DNA of 64,000 bases from Trichoplusia ni (taxonomy: Eukaryota > Arthropoda > Insecta > Lepidoptera > Noctuidae), in NCBI RefSeq assembly GCF_003590095.1, contig NC_039498.1, positions 4,588,001 to 4,652,000 on the forward strand. The letters are read 5' to 3'. Below, piece by piece: positions 12,901 through 24,755 of the stretch (the stretch's first letter is position 1; every line of letters starts with the position of its first letter). Under the pieces are notes generated by a model. That model saw nothing but the letters and a program-made list of their open reading frames with translations. It searched no databases and was not told where the DNA came from. The translations under genes and the position numbers were made by a program.

Positions 12901-13589
12901 GCTGAAGCTTAAATAAGACGCGATAATCAAAAGATGTGTGGAATCTTTCTTTTTTCTTCTATACAGTAAGTATTGATTGTACCTAGTTTAAAAATGTTAT
13001 TGTTTTCGAAATTTTTGTTTTATTTCGGAATTTCAAATCCCAAATGCTGAGCATGAGATGCTTGAGTTGCATGAGTTGCTTTTATTTTGACTTGTGCAAG
13101 CTCATACTCAGTGACCAAATTTAAAAAAAATAGTTTAACAATATTTTTCCCTATTAAACCTAAGCTAAGACACACACATAAACGGTCGCGAAAACTTATT
13201 TCAGCCCTGTGTTTAATCCTCTTAGCACCAGCAGTCAAAGATAATTTGTTACCTACCTATGGGTACTCAGTCTAGGATATTAATTATTTGGATCTTGATT
13301 TCCTTTTCATTCATTGTGAACGGATAGTGAAACCAATTTAGGCTTAACTCGACACTCGCAGGCTATCTATCTAGTCCTTGTATCCACTTAGGGGGAGTGC
13401 GGACCGAGGTCCATTCAACGTCTCAGCTAGTCCCTACTAAGCTGAAGTAAGTGTTACAGTTCCTATAGTCACGCTGTCTATCATAGAACAGAAATATGTC
13501 CAGGTATCACTCAGCAGAATACATCAATAAGTATCAAAAAAGGAATTTAAAAATCATATTCTACATTTTTTTAACAGCGCCACCTAGTC
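9926..13589. other. AT-rich non-coding stretch
   Basis: No gene seen. A minus-strand open frame at 12437-12724 (95 codons) has no recognisable domain. Short inverted repeats such as ATCACACA/TGTGTGAT near 12250 are present. Confidence 0.45.
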
Positions 13590-13755
13590 TCAAACAAACT
13601 TATATATTTCTAAATACATACATACTTATTAAAGCTAAATTACATCCAGACAAAAAAAAAATGATCGTGCTCATCACAAAAACATTTGTCCTGGGTGGGA
13701 GTCGAATCCACGACCACCGGTTTAGCAGTAAGGCCCTACTAACCACAAGTGATTG
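13590..13755 (-). mobile_element. tRNA-derived SINE, 5'-truncated
   Basis: Minus-strand copy of the family at 9669-9925. The B box GGATTCGACTC lies at 13699-13709 on the complement, followed by CCCAGGACAAATG and the ATGATC hairpin. The body runs towards lower coordinates and stops near 13590, beside AACAGCGCCACCTAG. The A box is damaged. Confidence 0.8.
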
Positions 13756-14496
13756 TGAAGAGCTTGAAGTTCCCAATAATTATGATATAACGATTCCGGT
13801 AACCTGAATACCTTCCGATGGTAGATTGTATCTGACTGAACGTATATTACTAAATATTTGCACTAATTGAACCTCGATCAGAATTTCAGCAGTTCATTTC
13901 AAGTATTGGAATTTAGAGAATGTCGTATTTCAGAGCAAAACCCACTGAACATTAATCCTTTGAATTTGTGCAAATCGATTTGTGAATATTTGGGCGAACA
14001 TCTAAATAAAAAAGTAGGTTAAATTGCTAAAAAGCTTCTAATCAACATACGCTTACATAGCCCATCCTGTTTATAGCTATCCTATATACAGGAGTTACAC
14101 TAAGAACCCTTGATTCGATGCCAGTATTGAATAGGTTCCCCTAATTCGAGATGTAGCCCACAGCAGTTCTAGAGGTGGCGGGAGACGCACGCCACAGAGT
14201 ACTGAAACTAGACAGCGCCGTGTAAACAGAAACGTACCTCAAAGACTGCGCAAGGGATAGGGCTGAACTCGCACAGATTTTTGTATCTATTTTTTGTACG
14301 TTTATTGCAGACCACAGGGCAGACAATAAATATCAAGTTGGCAATGTAATATTTGTATCACAACTTCGGAATATGTAACCGTTGAATTAACGAATAAATT
14401 CGTTAAAAAGCATTGAACAAATTTTCATGTATTAAACCGGATCGACATTAGGAATGATGACTGGGCATAAAACAATAACATTGACAAACATAAAAC
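13756..14496. other. Non-coding stretch
   Basis: No gene seen. A slightly GC-richer segment at 14140-14280 has a minus-strand open frame of 61 codons with no recognisable product. Confidence 0.4.
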
Positions 14497-14580
14497 GCTT
14501 TAAAGTTATGGAGAGGAGGCGTGTGACGTCATGCGTATGTTGCATTCACTGTAATTCGTTTTTTTTGTTTTCGATTTTTT
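14497..14580 (+). repeat. Dispersed repeat, copy 1
   Basis: GCTTTAAAGTTATGGAGAGG followed by GTGACGTCATGCGTATGTT, a CATTCACTGTAATTCG block and a T-rich tail. A second copy in the same orientation is at 19501-19620. The family is unidentified. Confidence 0.65.
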
Positions 14581-15339
14581 ACGGTTATTAGTCAATTATA
14601 GGTCAAAACGGATACCGAAAGAAAATCTTTATCATCCACGTTCTAGAAAACTAAACATTAGAAAAAAACTATAAAAATAGAGCACAAATTTCTAAGAAGA
14701 AAAAATGAATGAATATTTGTTTGAAGAAGTGACTCCCCTAAAAGATTTATGCACCAGTCACTGAGATAACGAGCACTGGAAACATTCTGTTAGTCCGATT
14801 CGTTTAATCTTCAATCAAATCAATATCCACTAATTGGTGTTCTTATGTTAATTATTGAGTAACTCTCTCGTCGAGTGTCAGATAAAAACCGAGTTAAATA
14901 AACCTGGTTTAATTATAACCGGAGGTTGTTGATTTTTTATGAAATGTTTGTCTTATCATACATTTTGACGAAATTGACTTACTAATGGACTAATAGTTTA
15001 AGTGGACTTAGCGGATAATCTCGTGAAAGGTCACCTACAGTTTTTCTTTGAGTCACTTTGTCAGTGAAAATATATTCTAGGTAGATCGTTGGTCAATAAG
15101 ATAAAGTTCACAGCATCAATATCATTGCCGTTTGTATAATCACTTCACTAGAGGGGAAGATGACATGGTATTTGTTTCTCGACACTTTCACACGGTTAAG
15201 GCTTTTCCAAATCATTTCACGATTCTCTATCCCGAACACATTTCATCAGTTCCATATGATAAGCTTTATTTTCGCTTAGTTATAGTTGCATATCACCTCT
15301 GAAATACACTGCGCGATATTTGCGCAGTTTATTTATTTA

Positions 15340-15385
15340 CTTTACCAAAGTATCTGTATAATTTATAGAAAATACTTTGGTAAAG
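15340..15385. repeat. Perfect 14-bp inverted repeat
   Basis: CTTTACCAAAGTAT (15340-15353) and its exact complement ATACTTTGGTAAAG (15372-15385) are separated by 18 bp. It could form a hairpin or be the remains of a small element. Confidence 0.8.
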
Positions 15386-15837
15386 ATGATCTTAAAAATG
15401 TGCGTACGACGTACTTCACCGAGTGTTTTTTCTTATTCCTTGCCTTTTAATCATATTAGAAATGAATAATCATCAACATCCGTGTATGGATTTGACACAA
15501 ATCTTAATCTCTATTATCACACAAGTGTCGCACATTGTCACATACGGTACCACGGAGTAATTAAGTGTTACGGAAGCCCTCAATACTAAGTTTTCTTTGT
15601 CTTCGATTATCAGGAAACGCGATCGCCAATCAGGCTTAGCAGAACTGATGACGCCTTATTATAGCTTTCCCCACTTATTCAAAGGAATTAGAGATTTTTA
15701 CCATGCACCCGTAACTATTTAACAACAGCTTTGTTCCGACTGAATACTATCCACTTATTGTAGGTGTAACATTAAAAATTTCAAACTAATCAACAATTGA
15801 AGTGCTATTTTCAAATAAAGACTGCGTGTTTCACTCC

Positions 15838-16025
15838 AGTAATTACTGGGGGGTGTCGGGGGTTAGGCGAGAGGGGTCTGGGAGGGGGTGTATTGCGAAG
15901 TGAAAGCGAAGCAATAGTGGTAGGTGGCGCCCTCAGCGATTTATAGTTTTTAATAATAACGTGAACCCGTAACAAAGAGAATAAAAGTCGGCGGTGCGCC
16001 GCGCGCGGGCACAACGAGCGGCGCA
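15838..16025. other. G-rich/CpG-rich patch
   Basis: The plus strand is strongly G-skewed from 15848 to 15890 (GGGGGGTGTCGGGGGTTAG and following). A CpG-dense piece at 15988-16025 ends near CGGCGCACG. It may be a regulatory island. No coding reading is convincing. Confidence 0.3.
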
Positions 16026-17334
16026 CGTCTTTTGACTACTGGATGCGGTATTTAGGTAATTATTGAGATGACAAGAAGAAGAATTTCAACTTATACTGAA
16101 GTACCTTCTTGAGATTTGTCGTTCTATGATTTCAGCCATTGACAGCTTAGTGAAAGAGGAGGTGGATGTGTGAATTAATGCACGATTTCTTAAACTGCGC
16201 TGTTTGTTATGTATTTCTATTTCAAGTTGTACCTTTACCAAGCAGAACGATCTCTAAAATGAACGAGCGCTTTGAAATCTAAATCAACTAGGGCGTAAGA
16301 AAACTTTTAAGGACCTGAAATCGTCGCTTGCCTAGGGAAGTGTATGTAAATTGGCATGATTCACTGCACTGATGCCCCGCCTGCATGCTTCGAAACTTTT
16401 TAACAAGGTAGAGGCGGCAAACTAAGCAAAACTCTTAAAGACCTGTGCCTGTCACAACTGCCCTTATTAGTATTCAACTTATAATTGCCCTGACGTATAA
16501 ATAATTGCTTATCGATACTTTTCGCTTACTTCCAAACTCAGAACATTGACAAATAAAAAACGTACATTTTACCAAGTCCAAAGCGTGTTGTTTTTGTACA
16601 TCTGTGTGGCGGCTCTATTCGGAGTCACACTGGGGCGGTCCGCGGTCGCAATATTAACATTCGTACGTTTTCATCCGACTGAGCTTTTTGCGATTATTTC
16701 CTAACTTTTAAACGTTCGTCCAACTGTTCAAACGAGGATCGTACGACTACACGGCCCTCACAGTGTGTACTATAACAATGAATTAACCTCATCATTTAGT
16801 TTACGAAGATATTGTCATCACTGAGAATAGATCATAAATTATTTTGTCAACGATATATTTCTCAAGAGTTTGGGTGAGTCTTCATTAAATTAGTTATTAA
16901 TATTTGTCTAATTGATAATCCCATATCAAATAGGCATCAACTGATCTACGGTTTTATGTTATTTTTTAAGAATCACTTTAAAATATTTGCTTGCCTTCAA
17001 GCAGAACAATTTGTTCGCTGTTATTTTTCCTTAAGAAAAGATTATGTTCTTGAAAACCTAATAAAATCACGTGCTCCGTATGTAAGCGTGTGGAAAACCG
17101 CGACAAAGCTCAACCCTCATCTTAGAAAGTAACCGTAGCTATTGGAACCATTCAACAAGAGACAAGTGGAGGGAAGTGCCCCCACACTAATATAGAAGAG
17201 TACATGAAAAATAATATATGATTTTCGTGGCTTTTGTTATCGATAGGGACATAAAATTTAATAGTCATTATATGGAGTAATTGATATTGTAAGATATGAA
17301 AAGTATAGCAGCGGATAGCGGTGTGGTTGTGGTC

Positions 17335-17480
17335 ACCACACCAAACCCACTGAGCGGGTTGTGTCGTGGGTTGATCCACGCGTAGGACCAGCATTTTTGT
17401 GTGATCCACGAATGCTGGTTCTTGAAACATCCCGCGACATAATAAATTCCTAACTGCGGGAGTCGTTTTTATAATAATTA
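17335..17480 (+). mobile_element. Degenerate tRNA-derived SINE
   Basis: Contains a GTCGTGGGTTGATCCACGCG head remnant (decayed B box), then AGCATTTTTGTGTGATCCAC and GAATGCTGGTTCTTG. This is the stem pair typical of lepidopteran SINE bodies. The tail has CCCGCGACA and CTGCGGGAGTC pieces. Same family as 700-835. Confidence 0.65.
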
Positions 17481-17700
17481 ATACATTTAAAAATCTAAAT
17501 ACCCACGTTTTTAAATGTGTAAACATTCCAGTTTTATCAAAATTGGTCCAGTCGTTCTTATGGCTTAAATTGCATTGTCATTAGTTTTGAAGCAACCCTG
17601 AAAAATTCAGCACACTAGCTTATCGGGAATTACCTCAAAATTGAATTTAAAAAATGGGAAAAAGAACTTAAGTTGAAAGAAAAATGTATGTTCGAGTAAG

Positions 17701-17730
17701 AGATATATGTATGTGTATGTACATATATCT
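17701..17730. repeat. 11-bp inverted repeat hairpin
   Basis: AGATATATGTA (17701-17711) pairs exactly with TACATATATCT (17720-17730) across an 8-base loop. Confidence 0.8.
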
Positions 17731-17743
17731 GTCAAATGAAATG

Positions 17744-17887
17744 TTAAATTTCAAGTCGTGCGTAGCCTAAGCGCCTTTCCTTCTCTGCGTATGCTCCGTG
17801 GTGCTGACCGTACGAAGCGCACCACCTTCCGACAGAGCGCCGCGACCGCGTCATAACTGCGCTCGTTCCAGCGCCCGCTCCTTTATA
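17744..17887 (-). promoter_or_regulatory. Candidate minus-strand TATA/Inr core promoter with small ORF
   Basis: On the minus strand TATAAAG (complement of 17881-17887) stands 29 bases upstream of GCAGTT. Its A, at 17858, would be the start site, which is the classic TATA-to-initiator spacing. Transcription would enter a CpG-rich block (about 17780-17880). The first ATG (17854) opens a 36-codon frame ending at TAA 17744-17746, beginning MTRSRRSVGRW. No conservation can be judged here. The TATA could be chance in AT-rich DNA, but its place at the edge of a GC-rich patch is notable. Confidence 0.25.
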
Positions 17888-19079
17888 ACCGCTATACTAC
17901 ACAACAGCTGTTATACTCACTTAATTAGCTTTTAATCAATGCTACGTTGCTTCATTGTATACTTCTTAATAGCAAATCAACTAAGTTTCTTTTTTTTGCG
18001 TTTGGTGTTTTGTAGAGTAGTTCATTTGTTTTCGGATATGTGCTTAGAAAGAAGAAACTAAAATTACAGTTATCAAACACACATCTTAATTGAAAATCAT
18101 TTTGAAATATCGAGAGTGTACTTACTGTTCTAACAAAATTCACTGATACTTAAAGTACAACACTATCGCAAAATTCGTAACAGTAAAACTACTCATTTCA
18201 GGCTTTAAAATGTGGCACAAGTTCACAAATAATTATGCAGAGAAAATCTAATAAAGTCTTCTGACGCTTTTGAGTTTTTATTCAACGAAATACTTTGGAT
18301 TGACCTCAGTCAATATTTAAAATTATATGCGGAGTTAACAGCCAAAGTAAAATTTGAAAATTACTTTATCCTTCCAAAAATACATGATACTTTAATGTAT
18401 TTTCAATCAAATTAATATGATATATAATTTGTCTTCTAAACACGCATACAAATGTGGTCTAGTTTACATCCATTCTCTTCAGGTCTCCCTTTTCGGCGAA
18501 TCTGACGTAAATAAATAATAAATGCAGATCCTACTTTATTGTTATAATAATGGGTCGGACAAACAAATCCCATCTTCAGTTGCAAAGTCGCTAACGCTTA
18601 ACCCATTTAGCAAATGACTCGTTGGAATCTGATTATAGTCGTTTTTTCACCTTTTTCCTTTCTTCGATGCGACATTGTTTTGTTTTTGAGGAAAAAAACT
18701 CCAGAAAAAGAAGTTGATTTGTGGCGTGGCCGTGCCATCCAGTAATTGAATTATATCATCGATTTTCCATTAAAATGGTTTATGGTATGAAATGTAAAAG
18801 TCTAGGAGGGGCGACTACTTTCTCGTGCTCAAGTCCGGGTTACAACTGGCGCGATCTAGGTTATGTCGCTCTTTGCTGCTATTGTGGAAATTGTCTATTA
18901 GACAGCTGAGTTCTTTAAAAATATTTTTCTTTGTTGTTACTATTCATTTTCTATTAAGGTGTATAAATAGTGGCAAAACTTGAAATCTTGAATCATGAAA
19001 AGAAGATCGGATAATATAACGTTTAATTACTACGAAACGCAATAATATCTATATGTAAATTATACAACAGAAAAAAGAA
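17888..19079. other. AT-rich non-coding stretch
   Basis: No gene seen. Acceptor-like sites occur (for example TTCTCTTCAG near 18481) without matching exons. Confidence 0.45.
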
Positions 19080-19225
19080 CAAACTATAGAAACGTAAGGA
19101 GTCAGACTCAAATCATGCATTCGTGGATCAAACAAATGCTTGTCTTGATGAGGATCGAACCCGCGACACGTCGCGCACGGAGAGTTTGGCGTTAGGACCT
19201 CAACCACTCGTCTATCCGTGCAGTC
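19080..19225 (-). mobile_element. tRNA-derived SINE
   Basis: Minus-strand element. The head starts near 19221 with GCACGGATAGACGAGTGG, holding an A-box-like TAGACGAGTGG. The B box GGTTCGATCC is perfect (complement of 19152-19161). The body has ACAAGCATTTGTTTGATCCA and CGAATGC. The pol III boxes are good, but the body is short and tapers into AT-rich DNA. It is a SINE rather than a tRNA gene because no 3' acceptor strand follows the B box. Confidence 0.75.
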
Positions 19226-19500
19226 AAATTGTTTCACTCAGAACTTATACCGTATCAGAAGACTTGAGATCCAACAAAACAACTTGATCCCTAATATGTT
19301 TTCCGTCCGGTCTAAATTCTGTTCTAACTGACTTGTCTAGTTAGCTATAATGAAGGGCTGATGACCGGAAACAATAGGGATGATGACTATGTATACAAAG
19401 AAAAAAATCCCATTAGTCCCTCAGTTAGATAATTGAAAAGTATGAGACACGTACTTATTTTTTCCTTTTTCAGAAAAACTAGAATTGACCAAGATTAACT

Positions 19501-19620
19501 GCTTTAAAGTTAAGGAGAGGGGGCTTGTGACGTAACGATAGAGTAAAATTTATACTCAATCGTGACGTCACGCGTAAGTTTCATACACTGTAATTTGGTT
19601 AATTTATGTTTGCGGGACAA
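19501..19620 (+). repeat. Dispersed repeat, copy 2 with 35-bp insertion
   Basis: Same unit as 14497-14580: GCTTTAAAGTTAAGGAGAGG, then GTGACGT, and later GTGACGTCACGCGTAAGTT and CATACACTGTAATTTGG. Relative to copy 1 an extra 35 bp lies between two GTGACGT heptamers (19527-19533 and 19562-19568). The insert includes a near-palindrome GAGTAAAATTTATACTC. Confidence 0.65.
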
Positions 19621-20673
19621 ATAAAAAAATACGTATCCATTATTATACAAAAAACTACAAGACGGACACTGCAAAAAAAAATTTGTCAGCATCCCTATTA
19701 AAGGCTTCGATGAACTAGTGAATAAAATAAAAATAATAGTGATAAAATATGTAGGCTAGGTTTGTCTTTTTGATACTTACCAAAGTATCTCTTAACATGT
19801 TTAAATGAGAGTACAAAATAAAAGTTGATTTTGTTGCTAGTTATAATTCTGCCATAAACCCAAAATCCTACAATAAGCATCTATTATAAAACCAACCTAC
19901 AACCGCATAGCCCAAAAAACCGTTCACCCCGCCAATTTACACTTCGTCCAAAAAACATATCGTCGATATTCATAGATATGACAGGACGCGATTTCAATTA
20001 ATGTCTTGCAAAAATAGTCGCGAAAGCGCAAAAAAAAAGCGTCGCACACCAACTCTTGTTCACACATATCGACACGACATCCGTCCGTCGGACAATCCGC
20101 CCTTTTCCAATTAACCGCACGTCACTACGACACTCTCAAATAGGAGGTATGAACGAATAAAAAATATATCTTTACGCTGTGCGCGCGCGTGGCTCCTTAG
20201 TGATGTGATGACTCGCTGTGTGGCTGCAGAGTGATGGACGCGCGACGAGTGCGTCAGCGCTGTTCCGACTAGGTTTTAATGCGGTGCTGTTATGTCAGAC
20301 TTTTGTGTCTAAAGATCGTCAAAAACATTTTATGCTCAAACCCTAAGTGGTATTCGGTTTTGGCATGAATGTATCTGTGTGAATTTAATATTTTAAAATG
20401 CTTATGTGTCTCGAGAGACGACGATGCATGTCTGACAAAAATCTGAAGGCAGCGAAAGCGTGATGATATTTAAACAATATTAAAAAACTATTAATAATTT
20501 AGATACCACAATCCGCTACATTTTCGAAGCAATTCTCCACCGCAACTGTTCGGATATAAAAACCTATTTTAATTAACTACTTTGGTACCAACTGTATCGT
20601 GACTCATTTGTAAACAATAAAACATTATCTATGGGGAGTATCTGTTAATTTATAACATGAATACAACTTGTTA
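19621..20673. other. AT-rich stretch with a small GC-richer patch
   Basis: No gene seen. CpG rises at about 20175-20270 (GCGCGCGCGTGG, GGACGCGCGACGAG) after an AT run containing AAATATATC. It may be regulatory, but nothing else supports it. Confidence 0.35.
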
Positions 20674-20750
20674 TTAGGGTTCCGCAATCAAAGGGAACCC
20701 TATTAATGAGGCATCACTGTCCGTCGGTCCGTCTTTTAACCAGGCTGCAT
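20674..20750 (+). mobile_element. 5' fragment of a common lepidopteran 'GGGTTCCG' repeat
   Basis: TAGGGTTCCGCAATCAAAGG and a GGAACCCTATTAAT block form a hairpin (AGGGTTCC/GGAACCCT). CACTGTCCGTCGGTCCGTCT follows. This is the start of a very widespread lepidopteran repeat whose other end is represented at 55381-55510. Confidence 0.6.
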
Positions 20751-21426
20751 TGGATATTAACTATTTAAGTTTATTAAATATTATTGGATATTAAAGTTAG
20801 TCACCCTAAACAAGAAAGTCATCTTCCTACGCAAAATTGTCATATCAAGGATATTTTTTCACGAAATAGATTACCTTTTACCTACTTACATGTATGAAAG
20901 CGGTATTTGAAACATCTCCGGTAAGTTTAAACAATTTTACATCTGAAGTGGGAAGCTCTCTTCGCCCAATTAATTGCTATCTGTGATTGCTATCCCCTAA
21001 TAACGCATCCAGATAGCCAGAGCCTTAGTTGACACCTAGGACACTCACTCCAGACACTTTATTAGTTTTCCATTGAAGTATTTCGAGTTGTAATTGGCTC
21101 TACCGTTCTTAATGGTTCCTCTTTGACATTTTTGAGGACCCGTTTTGCAAAGCTACGGCTTTCCGTGACAGTTCGAGGTATTTGAAAACATGCTCGTTTT
21201 GTATAGAGACTTCTTTAGGTGTTCATAACAGAGTTGCTTTCGTGATTCTCTATTCTCTCCAGTTATCTGAATGATATCGATGCTTTTGTAAGCTGTATTG
21301 GAGTTGTTCTCGGAAATATAAATTCTGTATACTAATATATGTGGGCAAATATTATTTGGCCGTACAGCTACGATGTGAACAAACTGATCAAGATAATTAA
21401 AAAATGGTTAATAAGTGTGTAAATCG
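20751..21426. other. AT-rich non-coding stretch
   Basis: Nothing recognisable. Confidence 0.45.
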
Positions 21427-21523
21427 CAAGCTTGTCCTACGCGGGGTTCGAACCCGGGACATATCGCGAGTTACAGTGACATACAGTGAGTTTCGCAGGA
21501 TGGCCTCAGTCACTCGATCTCAG
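21427..21523 (-). mobile_element. tRNA-derived SINE head
   Basis: The minus strand begins GAGATCGAGTGACTGAGGCC near 21523. It has the B box GGGTTCGAACCCC (complement of about 21443-21455), then GCGTAGGACAAGC. Sequence between the boxes is longer than usual. The body stops soon after the B box, so this is a truncated insert. Confidence 0.7.
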
Positions 21524-22092
21524 TTTGTACCCTTTGGCTACACAACCATTGTGTTTTATAATATTTTATATCTGTTTTAAGTCGCAAAGAATATTGCAGT
21601 ATCTTGTAGATGGCACCTACATATACCTACCTACATTTGCTTTTATTTCACCTCAAGCAATATTGAATAGAGTATCTAGGTCAGGTATCACAAACACTCG
21701 ATTTTATTGTATTATCCATCCCATTTATGTCAGTGCGCATATTGCCTTTTCAACTCTATTATTCCAGCTATGAAACGCATTAGCCGGTGTCCGCCAGGAA
21801 TGAGACCTATTGTTTTTAATAAGGTCAGCCTGAAGAATTTCCAACGAGGTTTTGTAAAGGATCGAGTGCCCTTATACGTATTATGGTTATCTGTCATTCA
21901 TTAGGTAAAAGCTATTAGCCATATCTCTTTTAGTAAAAGGTTTTTTTCTCTCATTTTTCTGTAGTAACTATACTTACATTGGGATGATGTAACTCTAAGT
22001 TTCGTATTTAAGTTTTGTAACTACTGAGTTAGAAATGATACAATAACAGAAAACTTAATGCCTATGGATATTTTTTATTGCTCTCCAAATGA
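21524..22092. other. AT-rich non-coding stretch
   Basis: Nothing recognisable. Open frames at 21486-21904 overlap the SINE edge and show no domain. Confidence 0.4.
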
Positions 22093-22248
22093 GCACAAGA
22101 TGTGACAAAACGCTCGAAGCGATTCCAACATGAGCTTGCGATCGAGCGCCTGGAGAAAGCCCTCGGCGCGCACAGCGAGTACACCGCGCGCGCGACAGAT
22201 GGCGCTGTGACACACTACCCAGTCGCCCCCTCTTTCATAGATCCATAA
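22093..22248 (+). other. Coding-like open frame of 51 codons, unassigned
   Basis: The plus-strand frame after a TGA at 22090-22092 reads through KRSKRFQHELAIERLEKALG and on to a TAA at 22246-22248. It is GC/CpG-rich in an AT-rich setting, and its first half is an amphipathic, coiled-coil-like stretch. There is no ATG near the start, and the candidate acceptor (a T-rich tract ending TGAG) is poor. It also contains AGATGGCGCTGTG, a motif frequent in lepidopteran repeats. It could be a transposon or retrocopy fragment, an exon, or chance. The opposite strand is also open. Confidence 0.2.
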
Positions 22249-22857
22249 ATATGCTAATACAGTCATGACTTTTTTATAACTTAATTAATAACGTGTTTGG
22301 CCGACGTGCGACGTCGTAGCCGAGATTATGATTTAGAACATTTTATGTGGTACAATTTAATTGATGTTTGGGTACCTCGCGTGTTTCGTACTGTCGTCAC
22401 ATACAGTTTATGGCCGATGTAAAATAATGAAAAATGCCGCGGACCCACACTTTTATATGCTGTTTGATTTAGTGCTCGATGTTTATGGATGTTGGTTATA
22501 AGTGAAATTGTAATCATATTGGATGTACACGGGTGATTACTAATTAGCAGACAGGGTTTGTGCGTGACCGGACGTTCTCACATATTTACGTGGTTACGAC
22601 AAATTGGGCTTAGTACTCTCCGGAAAGTTAAAGTCGACAGCTACCTATGTGAGCATTCGGATTATGTAGAGCTAAAGGCATAAGTTACAGCTTTCATAGT
22701 TTAAGTTTTTTTTTTATTAATTCTGTGTTAAATATTTTATACATCTAAGTCGCGCTTACATCGAGCACCGCAGTCGACTGGCCATGCACAAAGAGTTAAT
22801 TTGGTCTAATATATTTGCGACGTAACTAACCATAGTCCGCCAGCAATAGCTCGTCTG

Positions 22858-22893
22858 CCAAACGGCGAATATCGGAATATTCACCGTTTTGGT
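22858..22893. repeat. Hairpin-forming inverted repeat
   Basis: CCAAACGGCGAATAT (22858-22872) pairs with ATATTCACCGTTTTGG (22878-22893) across a short loop, with one mismatch and one bulged base. Confidence 0.75.
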
Positions 22894-24739
22894 AATCATT
22901 TTGCAATACGAACGGTCCACTCATCACGTTGTGAAGCGTACATCGACGAATTAATAACTACTTTGACGAATCTCTTCAATAGAAATGTAAAATACGTAGC
23001 GATGGGCGATGGAAATCCATTCGCTTCGTGATTGGTCATTGCATAGATCAGGGACTTGGAACGTACATGGTTACGTATTGATTGCTCTATTTTTACTGGG
23101 AGCTTAAGTTGGATTAACTAAGGTTTAACCTAACCTAACTCGAGATTAACTAATTTTACAAAATGACCTAGTTATGCGTGCAAAAGAGTAAAAAAAGTCC
23201 CATTTACATTCACGTATGTCTTCTAAGTTCTACATAACAGCACTTTGCGTGGGCTCAAAGCTTTGTCGAGTGCGTCCCTCCGCCCAGCTTCAGTTAAGCA
23301 ACCGCCCTACGTGCTGCTGTGACTGTTACACATCGCTTTAGTAACATTATGGAAGAATTTATTTAAATGCTCATGAAATATATTATTTTGTCGTTTTTGT
23401 GCAAAATAGTGATGTCATATTGAGAAATAAGTTATTTGATAAAGCAAAATTAATATTTATTGTTGATTGCGATATCGAAGTGATCCATTTCATAGCACCA
23501 TTTCCCGGCACCGTTATTGTTGATATGATCTTAGAAATTGATATTGTTCTCAACTCTCGAGACAAAGTAGCTAGTAGTATTAATCGAAACTTGAGTATTG
23601 CAATTAGTTTTGAAGTGCTTCCAACAGTTTCTTGTAAGTTGCAATTTCATGTTACCTGTTCAACGAACTTTATACTATTGACGATGAGCTAATGAAAATA
23701 ATATAGGTAGGTTATTTTTTGGTGCTTTTGATTGGTTTTATCATTATTAACTACTTCGATTAAGGTTCAAACCTGGCAACACTAACGACAAAAACGGCAA
23801 TCTTTAAAAACGGCAACACTCTGTTTCGAGGGTGTGTCAAAGAATTTTTTGTTTTGGCACTTTCGAAATTCGAACACAGGTGCCGTGGTTTTGTTCGCCT
23901 AGTTTTTACAGTTTGTTACGTAGAATGTGCCTTCCTGCGACGCAATTCAGGTCACGTACAAAACAAGTATTTGGCGTTCGGTATTATTAACTACGATACT
24001 GATTTATTAGAGCACGGGAATTATACCTGAGATAAATAAAAACATTGCTGCTGTATTTGCCTGATTCGCTAGTAGTGTGAGGTTCTAAAAGATTAAACAG
24101 CGTAGAGCTAAAGATATATCGGTAAGCGGGAGAGTTCTCCAAGTTGAAGTGGTGACGTAGGAGGCACAAACAAGCGTCGCGGTCGGTGGTCCGCCCAGTC
24201 CGGCTTCACACAATACTATTATTAACTATTTGTACAAAGCCAAAACTATTAAAATATTTGTACTATATACTTACACCAAGAATTTTTTCCACCCTGTCCT
24301 CTATAGATCTAATTATGTGATAGAATAGACGTCATTATTATTTTGGGCTTAGATACATTTTGATTCTTTGACGCAAAAAGATGTCGTGTTCAAAGCCAGT
24401 GACTATTTATATTGGCATGAACTAACTATTTGAGAGATGGAGCCATTTTGCTGATTTTTTAAGTCAAACCAAGTTTCCTTGCCTTTCCTTTGATGACCCA
24501 GCCTTCACTAATATCGTTCCAAGTGTATAAGACGGCGACGGAGAGCAGAGTTGATAAAAAATAAATTTCTTAATTTATCTATTGATTTTACTTTCACTGC
24601 AGATTTATTTATGTTTCTAGAACACATTTTTTTTGTTTTAGAAAACATAAAATCACGTTTATTTTTTCGCTGTCGTATTTTGAATGAAATACAAAACGTA
24701 CCTATTTTCTCTAATTCGTCAGTTCTATTTATAGCATAT

Positions 24740-24755
24740 AGGTATTTAAATACCT
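24740..24755. repeat. 16-bp perfect palindrome
   Basis: AGGTATTTAAATACCT is its own reverse complement. It may be a dimeric protein-binding site or chance. Confidence 0.8.

Larger units (their letters stand above)
14581..17334. other. AT-rich non-coding stretch with one GC-rich patch
   Basis: Apart from the inverted repeat at 15340-15385 and the patch at 15838-16025, I see no gene or known element. Confidence 0.4.

Noticed and set aside
17152..17526. 124-codon minus-strand open frame
   Set aside because: Most of it is the complement of the degenerate SINE at 17335-17480.
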